Shown: piece by piece, positions 50,507 through 62,197 of the stretch
Numbering within the stretch: position 1 is the stretch's first letter
Layout of the letters: the number at the start of each line of letters is the position of its first letter
Origin: Dillenia suffruticosa
Lineage: Eukaryota > Streptophyta > Magnoliopsida > Dilleniales > Dilleniaceae
NCBI GenBank assembly: GCA_033439265.1
Contig: JAVTVX010000035.1
Location: 10,318,001 to 10,382,000, forward strand
Reading direction: 5' to 3'
DNA length: 64,000 nucleotides
The notes under the pieces: generated by a model
What the model was told of the DNA's origin: nothing
Databases searched by the model: none
The model's input: only the letters and a program-made list of their open reading frames with translations
Translations under genes and position numbers: made by a program

Positions 50507-51323
50507 AAAATTGTCTCACGTGGATAAATTCGATCTCCCTATTGTTCAAAACTGATACATTCCTTGAAGTAAATAAAATTTTTGTAGTTATGTTCTTTCC
50601 TTTTCGTATCAATTCGAACAACATGAAAGAATGAAAGTCCTTCTACTTGTCAAGCCTTTTCCCTCCTACTATTGTGAACAGATAATATTGTGAAGTTGTC
50701 CCTTTCCCCTTCTTTCTTGTTAAGCCATTAGTAAAAGTTTTTAACTGTTTCATTTTTGGACTTAGTCGTTGCTCACTTCCCCTCTTTCTTGGCTTCAACG
50801 TATTTCTCCAATTTTCTCTTTTCTTGCTACTGTTGAGTAATTTATAGAAAATTCTTTTTGCCATTACATTTTCTTGTATTTATTTTTCCACAAGTAAGAT
50901 TCTTTATTTAGTGGTACAGGTCATTTTTATCACCAAATACACTACCAACAGTAGTTTTCACATGAAACGTCATCTCCTCTCTTCCCGTATTCGGGTCACG
51001 ATGTGCTTCTCCTAAGGCTACTTCTCCTACTCTCTCCGTAAAATCGTTTCGTTTCTCAACATTTAAATTCTACCACATAATCGTAAGGGTTGTTCATAAT
51101 TTCCTTCTATGAATACTATGCTTGAAGAAAGTTCTTGGGTAATTTCTTGGTTTTTTATTTACTTATGATGATTGCGAAAATGCAAAACAAAAACCAAGTA
51201 AGACATACTTAATAACAAGCCCAATCCAACAACGGAAGCAAAACTGTTTTCGTAGGGAAGCGCTATGACCCAACATAAGTCTTTTGAAATCAATCAGAAG
51301 TTTGAGAAAGAGCTCAGGTAAAA

Positions 51324-51397
51324 TGTCTGAGCCCGGATTCAAACCGGGGACCTCTAGTATGTGAGACTAGCGTGATAACCAACTACACCACCCAGAC
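51324..51397 (-). tRNA. tRNA-Val (CAC), array copy 42, near-perfect
   Basis: One of few right-block copies with a fully paired anticodon stem (CTAGT/ACTAG). Loop CTCACAT, acceptor and T stems paired, B box GGTTTGAATCC, TTTT present. Confidence 0.9.
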
Positions 51398-52223
51398 CAT
51401 TGAAGGAAAAACAATCACAGGAGGATAAATTTGATATCCCTACTACTCAAAACTGATACAATCCTTGAAGTAAATAAAATTTTTCTTGTTATGTTCTTTC
51501 TTTTCATATGAGTTCAAACAACATGAAAGAAAGAAGGCCCTTCTACTTGTCATGCCATTTCCACACTACAATTGTGAACAAATACATTGTCAACTTGTCC
51601 CTTTCCCCTTCTTTCTTGTTAAGCCATTTGTAAAAGTTTTTCATTGTTTCGTTTTTGGACTTACTCATTGCTCACTTCCTCTCTTTCTTGGCTTCAATGT
51701 ATTTCTCCAAATTTTTCTTTTTTTGCTTCTGTTGAGTAATTTATAAACAATTCTTTTTGCCTATACATTTTCTTGTATTTCTTTTTCCACGAGTAAGATT
51801 CTTTATTTACAGGTACAGGTAATTTTTATCAACGAAAACACTACCAACGGTAGTTTTCACATGAAACGTCATCTCTTCCCTTCCTGTATTCAGGTCACGA
51901 TGAACTTCTCCCAAGGCCTCTTCCCCTACTCTCTCCTTAAAATAGTTTCATTTCACAACGTTTAAATTCTGCCACTTAATTCTAAGTGTTGTTCTTAATT
52001 TCTTTCTATGAATACTATGCTTGAAGAAAGTTCCTGGGTAATTTCTTAGGTTTTTATTTACGTATGATGATTGCGAAAATGCAAAACAAGAACCAAGTAA
52101 GACATACCTAATAACAAGCCCAATCGAACATCGGAAGCAAAACAACTTTCGTAGGGAAGCGCTACGACCCAACATAAGCCTTTTGAAATCACTCAGAAGT
52201 TTTGAGAAAGAGCTTAGGTAAAA

Positions 52224-52297
52224 TGGCTGAACTCAGATTCGAACCAGGGACTTATAGTGTGTGCGACTAGCATGATAACCAACTACACCACCCAAAC
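52224..52297 (-). tRNA. tRNA-Val (CAC), array copy 43, G at position 33
   Basis: Same subtype as copy 41 (loop CGCACAC, 5' GTTTGGG), two units further on. TTTT present. Confidence 0.7.
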
Positions 52298-53120
52298 CAT
52301 TGAAGGAAAAATTGTCTCACATGGATACATTCGATCTCCCTATTGTTCAAAACTGATACATTCCTTGAAGTAAATAAAATTTTTGTTGTTATGTTCTTTC
52401 CATTTCGTATCAATTCGAACAACATGAAAGAATGAAAGTCCTTCTACTTGTCAAGCCTTTTCCCTCCTACTATTGTGAACAGATAATATTGTGAAGTTGT
52501 CCCTTTCCCCTTCTTTCTTGTTAAGCCATTAGTAAAAGTTTTTACCTGTTTCATTTTTGGACTTAGTCGTTGCTCACTTCCCCTCTTTCTTGGCTTCAAC
52601 GTATTTCTCCAAATTTCTCTTTTCTTGCTACTGTTGAGTAATTTATAGAAAATTCTTTTTGCCATTACATTTTCTTGTATTTATTTTTCCACAAGTAAGA
52701 TTCTTTATTTAGTGGTACAGGTCATTTTTATCACCAAATACACTACCAACAGTAGTTTTCACAAGAAACGTCATCTCTTCTCTTCCCGTATTCGGGTCAC
52801 GATGTGCTTCTCCTAAGGCTACTTCTCCTACTCTCTCCGTAAAATCGTTTCGTTTCTCAACGTTTAAATTCTACCACATAATCGTAAGGGTTGTTCATAA
52901 TTTCCTTCTATGAATACTATGCTTGAAGAAAGCTCTTGGGTAATTTCTTGGTTTTTTATTTACTTATGATGATTGAGAAAATGCAGAAGAAAAACCAACT
53001 AAGACATACTTAATAACAAGCCCTATCCAACAACGGAAGCAAAACAGTTTTCGTAGGGAAGCGCTACGACCCAACATAAGTCTTTTGAAATCAATCAGAA
53101 GTTTGAGAAAGAGCTCAGGT

Positions 53121-53124
53121 AAAA
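53121..53124 (-). terminator. Pol III terminator TTTT (representative)
   Basis: The minus strand reads ACA-TTTT-ACC directly after the discriminator base. The same arrangement is found after most copies. Confidence 0.85.
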
Positions 53125-53198
53125 TGTCTGAGCCCGGATTCGAACCGGGGACCTATAGTGTGTGAGACTAGCGTGATAACCAACTACACCACCCAGAC
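53125..53198 (-). tRNA. tRNA-Val (CAC), array copy 44, consensus copy
   Basis: Matches the right-block consensus. Acceptor GTCTGGG/CTCAGAC, A box TGGTGTAGTTGG, anticodon CAC with U33, T arm CCCGG-TTCGAAT-CCGGG, discriminator A and TTTT at 53,121-53,124. Its only defect is a C.U first anticodon-stem pair, shared by most right-block copies. Nuclear plant tRNA-Val(CAC) in protein synthesis reads GUG codons. Whether this copy is transcribed is unknown. Confidence 0.92.
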
Positions 53199-53235
53199 CA
53201 TTGAAGGAAAAACAATCACAAGAGGATAAATTCGA
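53199..53235 (-). promoter_or_regulatory. Upstream tRNA-gene elements (representative)
   Basis: On the minus strand a CAA lies at -5 to -3 of the mature 5' end (53,201-53,203) and a TATA-like AATTTAT at about -34 to -28 (53,226-53,232). Both features are known to support plant Pol III tRNA transcription. They recur in nearly every unit. Confidence 0.7.
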
Positions 53236-54023
53236 TATCCCTACTATTCAAAACTGATACAATCCTTGAAGTAAATAAAATTTTTCTTGTTATGTTCTTT
53301 CTTTTCATATGAGTTCAAACAACATAAAAGAAAGAAGGCCCTTCTACTTGTCATGCCATTTCCCCACTACAATTGTGAACAAATACTATTGTCAACTTGT
53401 CCCTTTCCCATTCTTTCTTGTTAAGCCATTAGTGAAAGTTTTTCATTGTTTCATTTTTGGACTTACTCATTGCTCACTTCCCCTCTTTCTTAGCTTCTAC
53501 ATATTTCTCCAAATTTTTCTTTTTTTGCTTCTGTTGAGTATTTAACAGACAATTCTTTATGCCTTTACATTTACTTGTATATCTTTTTCCGCCAGTATGT
53601 TTCTTTATTACAGGTACACATCATTTTTATCACCAAATACACTATCAACATTAGTTTTCACATGAAACGTCATCTCTTCTCTTGTCGTATTCAGGTCATG
53701 ATGTACTTCTCCTAAGGCCTCTTCTCCTACTCCTTCCATAAAATCGTTTCGTTTCCCAATGTTTAAATTCTACCACTTAATCCAAAGGGTTGTTCATAAT
53801 TGCCTTCTATTAATATTATGCTTGAAGAAAGTTCTTGGGCAATTTCTTGGGTTTTTATTTACTTATGATGGTTGCGAAAATGCAAAACAAAAACCAAGTA
53901 AAACATACATAATAACAAGCCCAATCCAACAACGGAAGCAAAACAGCTTTCGTAGGGAAGCGCTACGACCCAACATAAGTCTTTTGAAATCAGTCAGAAG
54001 TTTTAGAAAGGGCCCAGGTAAAA

Positions 54024-54097
54024 TGTCTGAGCCCGGATTCGAACCGGAGACCTATAGTGTGTTAGACTAGCGTGATAACCAACTACACCACCCAGAC
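54024..54097 (-). tRNA. tRNA-Val, anticodon AAC, array copy 45
   Basis: Loop CTAACAC gives AAC, a valine anticodon that would read GUU/GUC if A34 is edited to inosine. Acceptor intact, TTTT present, one T-stem change. Its near-duplicate is copy 52. Confidence 0.85.
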
Positions 54098-54924
54098 CAT
54101 TAAAGGAAAAATTGTCACAGGAGGATAAATACGATCTCCCTATTGTTCAAAACTGATACAATCCTTGAAGAAAATAAAATTTTTATTGTTATGTTCTTTC
54201 CTTTTCGAATCAATTCGGACAACATGATAGAAAGAAGGTCCTTCTACTTGTCAAGCCATTTCCCCGCTACTATTGTGTACAGATAATATTGTGAAGTTGT
54301 CCATTTCCCCTTCTTTCTTGTTAAGCAATTAGTAAAAGTTTTTTATTCTTTCATTTTTTTACTTACTCATTGCTCACTTCCTCTCTTTCTTGGCTTCAAC
54401 GTATTTCTCCAAATTTTTCTTTTTTTGCTACTGTTAAGTAATTTATAGACAATTCTTTTTGCTTTTACATTTTCTTGTATTTCTTTTTCCACAAGTAAGA
54501 TTCTTTATTTACAGGTACACGTCATTTTTATCACCAAATACATGACCAACATTAGTTTTCACATGAAACGTCATCTCTTCTCTTCCCGTATTCAGGTCAC
54601 GATGTGCTTCTCCTAAGGCTGCTTCTCCTACTCTCTCCCTAAAATCGTTTCGTTTCTCAACGTTTAAATTCTACCACTTAATTGTAAGGGTTGTTCATAA
54701 TTTCCTTCTATAAATACTATGCTTGAAGAAAGCTCTTGGGTAATTTCTTGGTTTTTTATTTACTTATGATGATTGCGAAAATGCAGAAGAAAAACCAACT
54801 AAGACATACTTAGTAACAAGCCCTATCCAACAACGGAAGCAAAACAGTTTTCGTAGGGAAGCGCTACGACCCAACTTAAGTCTTTTGAAATCAATCAGAA
54901 GTTTGTGAAAGAGCTCAGGTAAAA

Positions 54925-54998
54925 TGTCTGAGCCCGGATTCGAACCGGGGACCTATAGTGTGTGAGACTAGCGTAATAACCAACTACACCACCCAGAC
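54925..54998 (-). tRNA. tRNA-Val (CAC), array copy 46
   Basis: Consensus-quality, CAC, B box GGTTCGAATCC, TTTT. D-stem change to TTATTAC (a G-U pair), also seen in copies 47, 53 and 55. Confidence 0.88.
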
Positions 54999-55824
54999 CA
55001 TTGAAGGAAAAACAATCACAAGAGGATAAATTCGATATCCCAACTATTCAAAACTGATACAATCCTTGAAGTAAATAATATTTTTCTTGTTATGTTCTTT
55101 CTTTTCGTATGAGTTCAAACAACATGAAAGAAAGAAGGTCCTTCTACTTGTCATGCCATTTCCCCACTACAATTGTGAACAAATACTATTGTCAACTTGT
55201 CCCTTTCCCATTCTTTCTTGTTAAGCCATTAGTAAAAGTTTTTCATTGTTTCATATTTGGACTTACTTATTGCTCACTTCCCCTCTTTCTTGGCTTGTAC
55301 ATATTTCTTCAAATTTTTCTTTTTTTGCTTCTGTTTAGTAATTTATAGACAATTCTTTTTGCCTTTACATTTTCTTGTTTTTCTTTTTCCACCAGTATGA
55401 TTCTTTATTTACAGGTACACATCATTTTTATCACCAAATACACTGTCAACATTAGTTTTCACATGAAACGTCATCTCTTATCTTGCCGTATTCAGGTCAT
55501 GATGTACTTCTCCTAAGGCCTCTTCTCCTGCTCCTTCCATAAAATCGTTTCGTTTCTCAACGTTTAAATTCTATCACTTAATCGTAAGGGTTGTTCATAA
55601 TTTCCTTCTATGAATACTATGCTTGAAGAAAGTTCTTGGGCAATTTCTTGGGTTTTTATTTACTTATAATGGTTGCGAAAATGCAAAACAAAAACCAAGT
55701 AAGACATTCATAATAACAAGCCCAATCGAACAACGGAAGCAAAACAGCTTTCGAAGGGAAGCACTACGACCCAACAAAAGTCTTTTTAAATCACTCAGAG
55801 GTTTGAGAAAGAGCCCAAGTAAAA

Positions 55825-55898
55825 TGTCTAAGCCCGGATTCGAACCGGGGACCTATAGTGTACGAGACTAGCGTAATAACCAACTACTCCACCCAGAC
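55825..55898 (-). tRNA. tRNA-Val-derived copy 47, anticodon CGU
   Basis: Loop CTCGTAC gives CGU (Thr type) in an otherwise good tRNA body with TTTT. A box TGGAGTAGTTGG. Confidence 0.75.
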
Positions 55899-56727
55899 CA
55901 TTAAAGGAAAAATTGTCACAGGCGGATAAATTCGATCTCCCTATTGTTCAAAACTGATATAATCCTTGAACTAAATAAAATTTTTGTTGTTTTGTTCTTT
56001 CCTTTTCGAATCAATTTGAACAACATGAAAGAAAGAAGGTCCTTCTACTTGTCAAGCCATTTCCCCGCTACTATTGTGTACAGATAATATTGTGAAGTTG
56101 TCTCTTTCCCTTTCTTTCTTGTTAAACCATTAGAAAAAGTTTTTTATTGTTTCATTTTTGGACTCACTCATTGCTCACTTCCTCTCTTTCTTGGCTTAAA
56201 CGTATTTCTCCAAATTTTTCTTTTTTTGCTACTGTTGAGTAATTTATAGACAATTCTTTTTGCCTGTACATTTTCTTGTATTTCTTTTTCCACGAGTAAG
56301 ATTCTTTATTTACAGGTACAGGTTATTTTTATCAACGAAAACACTACCAACAGTAGTTTTTCACATGAAACGTCATCTCTTCCCTTCCTGTATTCAGGTC
56401 ACGATGTACTTCTCCTAAGGCCTCTTCCCCTACTCTCTCCTTAAAATCGTTTCATTTCACAACGTTTAAATTCTGCCACTTAATTCTAAGTGTTGTTCAT
56501 AATTTCCTTCTATGAATATTATGCTTGAAGAAAGTTCCTGGGTAATTTCTTGGGTTTTTATTTACTTATGATGATTGCGAAAATGCAAAACAAGAACCAA
56601 GTAAGACATACCTAATAACAAGCCCATTCGAACATCGGAAGCAAAACAACTTCCGTAGGGAAGCGCTACGACCCAACATAAGCCTTTTGAAATCACTTAG
56701 AAGTTTTGAGAAAGGGCTTAGGTAAAA

Positions 56728-56801
56728 TGTCTGAGCTCGGATTCGAACCGGGGACCTATAGCGTGTGCGACTAGCATGATAACCAACTACACCACCCAAA
56801 C
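56728..56801 (-). tRNA. tRNA-Val (CAC), array copy 48, G at position 33
   Basis: Loop CGCACAC, 5' GTTTGGG: the copy 41/43/54 subtype, here with a better T arm. TTTT present. Confidence 0.72.
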
Positions 56802-57628
56802 CATTGAAGGAAAAATTGTCTCACGTGGATAAATTCGATCTCCCTATTGTTCAAAACTGATACATTCCTTGAAGTAAATAAAATTTTTGTTGTTATGTTC
56901 TTTCCTTTTCGTATCAGTTCGAACAACAAGAAAGAATGAAAGTCCTTCTACTTGTAAAGCCATTTGCCTCCTACTATTGTGAACAGATAATATTGTGAAG
57001 TTGTCCCTTTCCCCTTCTTCCTTGTTAAGCCATTAGTAAAAGTTTTTAACTGTTTCATTTTTGGACTAAGTCGTTGCTCACTATCCCTCTTTCTTGGCTT
57101 CAACGTATTTCTCCAAATTTTTCTTTTCTTGCTACTATTGAGTAATTTATAGAAAATTCTTTTTGCCTTTACATTTTCTTGTATTTCTTTTTCCACAAGT
57201 AAGATTATTTATTTACAGGTACAGGTCATTTTTATCAGCAAATACACTACCAACAGTAGTTTTCACATGAAACGTCATCTCTTCTCTTCCCGTATTCGGG
57301 TCACGATGTGCTTCTCCTAAGGCTACTTCTCCTACTCTCTCCATAAAATCGTTTCGTTTCTCAACGTTTAAATTCTACCACTTAATCGTAAGGGTTGTTC
57401 ATAATTTCCTTCTATGAATATTATGCTTGAAGAAAGCTCTTGGGTAATTTCTTGGTTTTTTATTTACTTATGATGATTGCGAAAATGCAAAACAAAAACC
57501 AAGTAAGTCATACTTAATAACAAGCCCAATACAACAACGTAAGCAAAACAGTTTTCGTAGGGACGCGCTACGACCCAACATAAGTCTTTTGAAATCACTC
57601 AGAAGTTTGAGAAAGAGCCTAGGTAAAA

Positions 57629-57702
57629 TGTCTGAGCCCGGATTCGAACCGGGGACCTATAGTGTGTGAGACTAGCGTGATAACCAACTACACCACCCAG
57701 AC
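57629..57702 (-). tRNA. tRNA-Val (CAC), array copy 49, consensus copy
   Basis: Same sequence as copy 44 by eye over the 74 nt, with TTTT. Confidence 0.92.
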
Positions 57703-58526
57703 CATTGAAGGAAAAACAATCACAGGAGGATAAATTCGATGTCCCTACTATTCAAAATTGATACAATCCTTGAAGTAAATAAAATTTTTCTTGTTATCTT
57801 CTTTGTTTTCATATCAGTTCAAACAACATGAAAGAAAGAAGGCCCTTCTACTTGTCATGCCATTTCCCCACTACAATTGTGAACAAATACTATTGTCAAC
57901 TTGTCCCTTTCCCCTTTTTTCTTGTTAAGCCATTAGTAAATGTTTTTCATTGTTTCATTTTTGGACTTACTCATTGCTCACTTCCCCTCTTTCTGGGCTT
58001 CTACATATTTCTCCAAATTTTTCTTTTTTTTACTTCTGTTAGTAATTTATAGACAATTATTTTTGCCTTTACATTTTCTTGTATTTCTTTTTCCATCAGT
58101 ATGATTCTTTATTTACAGGTACACGTCATTTTTTCACAAAATACACTATCAACGTTAGTTTTCACATGAAACGCCATCTCTTCTCTTGCCGTATTCAGGT
58201 CACGAGGTACTTCACCTTAGGCCTCTTCTCTTACTCTCTCCATAAAATCGTTTCGTTTCTCAACGTTTAAATTCTACCACTTAATCCAAAGTGTTGTTCA
58301 TAATTTCCTTCTATGAATACAATGCTTGAAGAAAGTTCTTGGGTTATTTCTTGGGTTTTTATTTACTTATGATGGTTACGAAAATGCAAAACAAAAACGA
58401 AGTAAGACATACATAATAACAAGCCCAATCCAACAACGACGCAAAACAGCTTTTGTAGGGAAGCGCTACGACCCAACATTAGTCTTTTGAAATCACTCAG
58501 AAGTTTAAGATAGAGCACACGTAAAT

Positions 58527-58600
58527 TGTCTTAGCCGGGATTCGAACCGGGGACCAATAGTGTGTGAGACTAGCATGATAACCAACTACACCACCCAGAC
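58527..58600 (-). tRNA. tRNA-Val (CAC), array copy 50
   Basis: CAC with a good B box. The 3' acceptor strand is changed (CCGGCTAAGACA), the variable loop is TGGTC and only TTT follows. Confidence 0.75.
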
Positions 58601-59426
58601 CATTGAAGGAAAAATTGTCACAAGTGGATAAATTTGATCTCCCTATTGTTCAAAACTGATACAATCCTTGAAGTAAATAAAATTTTTGTTGTTATGTTCT
58701 TTCCTTTTCGTATCAGCTCGAACAACATGAAAGAAAGAAGGTCCTTCTACATGTCAAGCCATTTCCCCACTACTATTGCGAATAGATAAAATTGTAAAGT
58801 TGTCCCTTTCCCCTTCTCTCTTGTTAAGCCATTAGTAAATGTTTTTAATTGTTTCATTTTGGACTTACTCGTTGCTCCCTTCCCCTCTTTCTTGGCTTCA
58901 AAGTATTTCTCCAAATTTTTCTTTTTTTGCCACTGTTGAGTAATTTATAGACAGTTCTTTTTGCCTTTATATTTTCTTGTATTTCTTTTTCCACAAGTAA
59001 CATTTTTTATTTACAGGTACAGGTCATTTTTATCACCAAATACACTACCAACATTAGTTTTCACATGAAACGTCATCTCTTCTCTTCTCGTATTCAGGTC
59101 ACGATGTACTTCTCCTAAGGCTGCTTCTCCTACTCTCTCCATAAAATCGTTTCGTTTCTCAACGTTTAAATTCTTCCACTTAATCCTAAGAGTTGTTCAT
59201 AATTTCCTTCTATAAATACTATGCTTGAAGAAAGTTCTTGGGTAATTTCTTGGTTTTTTATTTACTTATGATGATTGCGAAAATGCAGAAGAAAAACCAA
59301 CTAAGACATACTTAATAACAAGCCCAATCCAACAACGGAAGCAAAACAATTTTCGTAGGGAAGCGCTACGACCCAACATAAGTCTTTTGAAATCAATCAG
59401 AAGTTTGAGAAAGAGCTCAGGTAAAA

Positions 59427-59500
59427 TGTCTGAGCCCGGATTCGAACCGGGGACCTATAGTGTGTGAGACTAGCGTGATAACCAACTACACCACCCAGAC
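59427..59500 (-). tRNA. tRNA-Val (CAC), array copy 51, consensus copy
   Basis: Identical by eye to copy 44, which lies 6,302 bp to the left in a duplicated block. TTTT present. Confidence 0.92.
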
Positions 59501-60325
59501 CATTGAAGGAAAAACAATCACAGGAGGATACATTCGATATCCCTACTATTCAAAACTGATACAATCCTTGAAGTAAGTAAAATTTTTCTTGTTATGTTCT
59601 TTCTTTTCATATGAGTTCAAACAACATAAAAGAAAGAAGGCCCTTCTACTTGTCATGCCATTTCCCCACTACAATTGTGAACAAATACTATTGTCAACTT
59701 GTCCCTTTCCCCTTCTTTCTTGTTAAGCCATTAGTAAAAGTTTTTCATTGTTTCATTTTTGGACTTACTCATTGCTCACTTCCCCTCTTTCTTGGCTTCT
59801 ACATATTTCTCCAAATTTTTCTTTTTTTGCTTCTGTTGAGTATTTAACAGACAATTCTTTATGCCTTTACATTTACTTGTATATCTTTTTCCGCCAGTAT
59901 GCTTCTTTATTACAGGTACACATCATTTTTATCACCAAATACACTATCAACATTAGTTTTCACATGAAACGTCATCTCTTCTCTTGTCGTATTCAGGTCA
60001 CGATGTACTTCTCCTAAGGCCTCTTCTCCTACTCCTTCCATAAAATCGTTTCGTTTCCCAACGTTTAAATTCTACCACTTAATCCAAAGGGTTGTTCATA
60101 ATTGCCTTCTATGAATATTATGCTTGAAGAAAGTTCTTGGGCAATTTCTTGGGTTTTTATTTATTTATGATGGTTGCGAAAATGCAAAACAAAAACCAAG
60201 TAAAACATACATAATAACAAGCCCAATCCAACAACGGAAGCGAAACAGCTTTCGTAGGGAAGCGCTACGACCCAACATAAGTCTTTTGAAATCACTCAGA
60301 AGTTTGAGAAAGGGCCCAGGTAAAA

Positions 60326-60399
60326 TGTCTGAGCCCGGATTCAAACCGGAGACCTATAGTGTGTTAGACTAGCGTGATAACCAACTACACCACCCAGAC
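60326..60399 (-). tRNA. tRNA-Val, anticodon AAC, array copy 52
   Basis: Loop CTAACAC (AAC), duplicate of copy 45 at 6,302 bp distance, differing in the T loop (TTTGAAT). TTTT present. Confidence 0.85.
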
Positions 60400-61226
60400 C
60401 ATTAAAGGAAAAATTGTCACAGGTGGATAAATACGATCTCCCTATTGTTCAAAACTGATACATTCCTTGAAGTAAATAAAATTTTTGTTGTTATGTTCTT
60501 TCCTTTTCGTATCAATTCGAACAACATGAAAGAATGAAAGTCCGTCTACTTGTCAAGCCATTTCCCTCCTACTATTGTGAACAGATAATATTGTGAAGTT
60601 GTCCCTTTCCCCTTCTTTCTTGTTAAGCCATTAGTAAAAGTTTTTAACTGTTTCATTTTTGGACTTAGTCGTTGCTCACTTCCCCTCTTTCTTGGCTTCA
60701 ACGTATTTCTCCAAATTTTTCTTTTCTTGCTACTGTTGAGTAATTTATAGAAAATTCTTTATGCCTTTACATTTTCTTGTATTTCTTTTTCCACAAGTAA
60801 CATTCTTTATTTAGAGGTACACGTCATTTTTATCACCAAATACACTACCAACATTAGTTTTCACATGAAACGTCATCTCTTCTCTTCCCGTATTCGGGTC
60901 ACGATGTGCTTCTCCTAAGGCTACTTCTCCTACTCTCTCCATAAAATCGTTTCGTTTCTCCACGTTTAAATTCTACCACTTAATCGTAAGGGTTGTTCAT
61001 AATTCCCTTCTATGAATACTATGCTTGAAGAAAGCTCTTGGGTAATTTCTTGGTTTTTTATTTACTTATGATGATTGCGAAAATGCAGAAGAAAAACCAA
61101 CTAAGACATACTTAATAACAAGCCCAATCCAACAACGGAAGCAAAACAGTTTTCGTAGGGAAGCGCTACGACCCAACTTAAGTCTTTTGAAATCAATCAG
61201 AAGTTTGAGAAAGAGCTCAGGTAAAA

Positions 61227-61300
61227 TGTCTGAGCCCGGATTCGAACCGGGGACCTCTAGTGTGTGAGACTAGCGTAATAACAAACTACACCACCCAGAC
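61227..61300 (-). tRNA. tRNA-Val (CAC), array copy 53
   Basis: CAC with a fully paired anticodon stem (ACTAG restored), good B box and TTTT. The A box has one change (TAGTTTGTTATTAC). Confidence 0.88.
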
Positions 61301-62123
61301 CATTGAAGGAAAAACAATCACAAGAGGATAAATTCGATATCCCAACTATTCAAAACTGATACAATCCTTGAAGTAAATAAAATTTTTCTTCTTATGTTCT
61401 TTCTTTTCGTATGAGTTCAAACAACATGAAAGAAAGAAGGCCCTTCTACTTGTCATGCCATTTCCACACTACAATTGTGAACAAATACATTGTCAACTTG
61501 TCCCTTTCCCCTTCTTTCTTGTTAAGCCATTACTAAAAGTTTTTCATTGTTTCATTTTTGGACTTACTCATTGCTCACTTCCTCTCTTTCTTGGCTTCAA
61601 CGTATTTCTCCAAATTTTTCTTTTTTTGCTTCTGTTGAGTAATTTATAAACAATTCTTTTTGCCTATACATTTTCTTGTTTTTCTTTTTCCACGAGTAAG
61701 AATCTTTATTTACAGGTATAGGTAATTTTTATCAACGAAAACACTACCAACAGTAGTTTTCACATGAAACGTCATCTCTTCCCTTCTTGTATTCAGATCA
61801 CGATGTACTTCTCCTAAGGCCTCTTCCCCTACTCTCTCCTTAAAATAGTTTCATTTCACAACGTTTAAATTCTGCCACTTAATTCTAAGTGTTGTTCTTA
61901 ATTTCCTTCTATGAATACTATGCTTGAAGAAAGTTCCTGGGTAATTTCTTGGGTTTTTATTTACTTATGATGATTGCGAAAATGCAAAACAAGAACCAAG
62001 TAAGACATACCTAATAACAAGCCCAATCGAACATCGGAAGCAAAACATTCGTAGGGAAGCGCTACAACCCAACATAAGCCTTTTGAAATCACTCAAAAGT
62101 TTTGAGAAAGGGCTTAGGTAAAA

Positions 62124-62197
62124 TGTCTGAGCTCGGATTCGAACCAGGGACCTATAGTGTGTGCGACTAGCATGATAACCAACTACACCACCCAAAC
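62124..62197 (-). tRNA. tRNA-Val (CAC), array copy 54, G at position 33
   Basis: Loop CGCACAC, 5' GTTTGGG, 3' side of the copy 41/43/48 subtype. TTTT present. Confidence 0.7.

Larger units (their letters stand above)
53125..54023 (-). repeat. Representative 899-bp array unit (A type)
   Basis: Reading the plus strand from left to right: tRNA (53,125-53,198), upstream elements (53,199-53,235), tattgtgaac-type short repeats, a T/C-rich stretch (about 53,300-53,620), and a conserved block (about 53,640-53,760). Then come the gcttgaagaaagtt and tttcttgggt blocks, and a short hairpin cgtag-(7 nt)-ctacg at 53,951-53,967. After that the next unit's terminator and tRNA begin. No recognised gene apart from the tRNA. 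Confidence 0.85.

Noticed and set aside
14232-62195. Minus-strand frames beginning GGVVGYHASLTHYRSPVRIRA...
   Set aside because: This is a translation of the tRNA gene itself and its 3' flank, a common false prediction.
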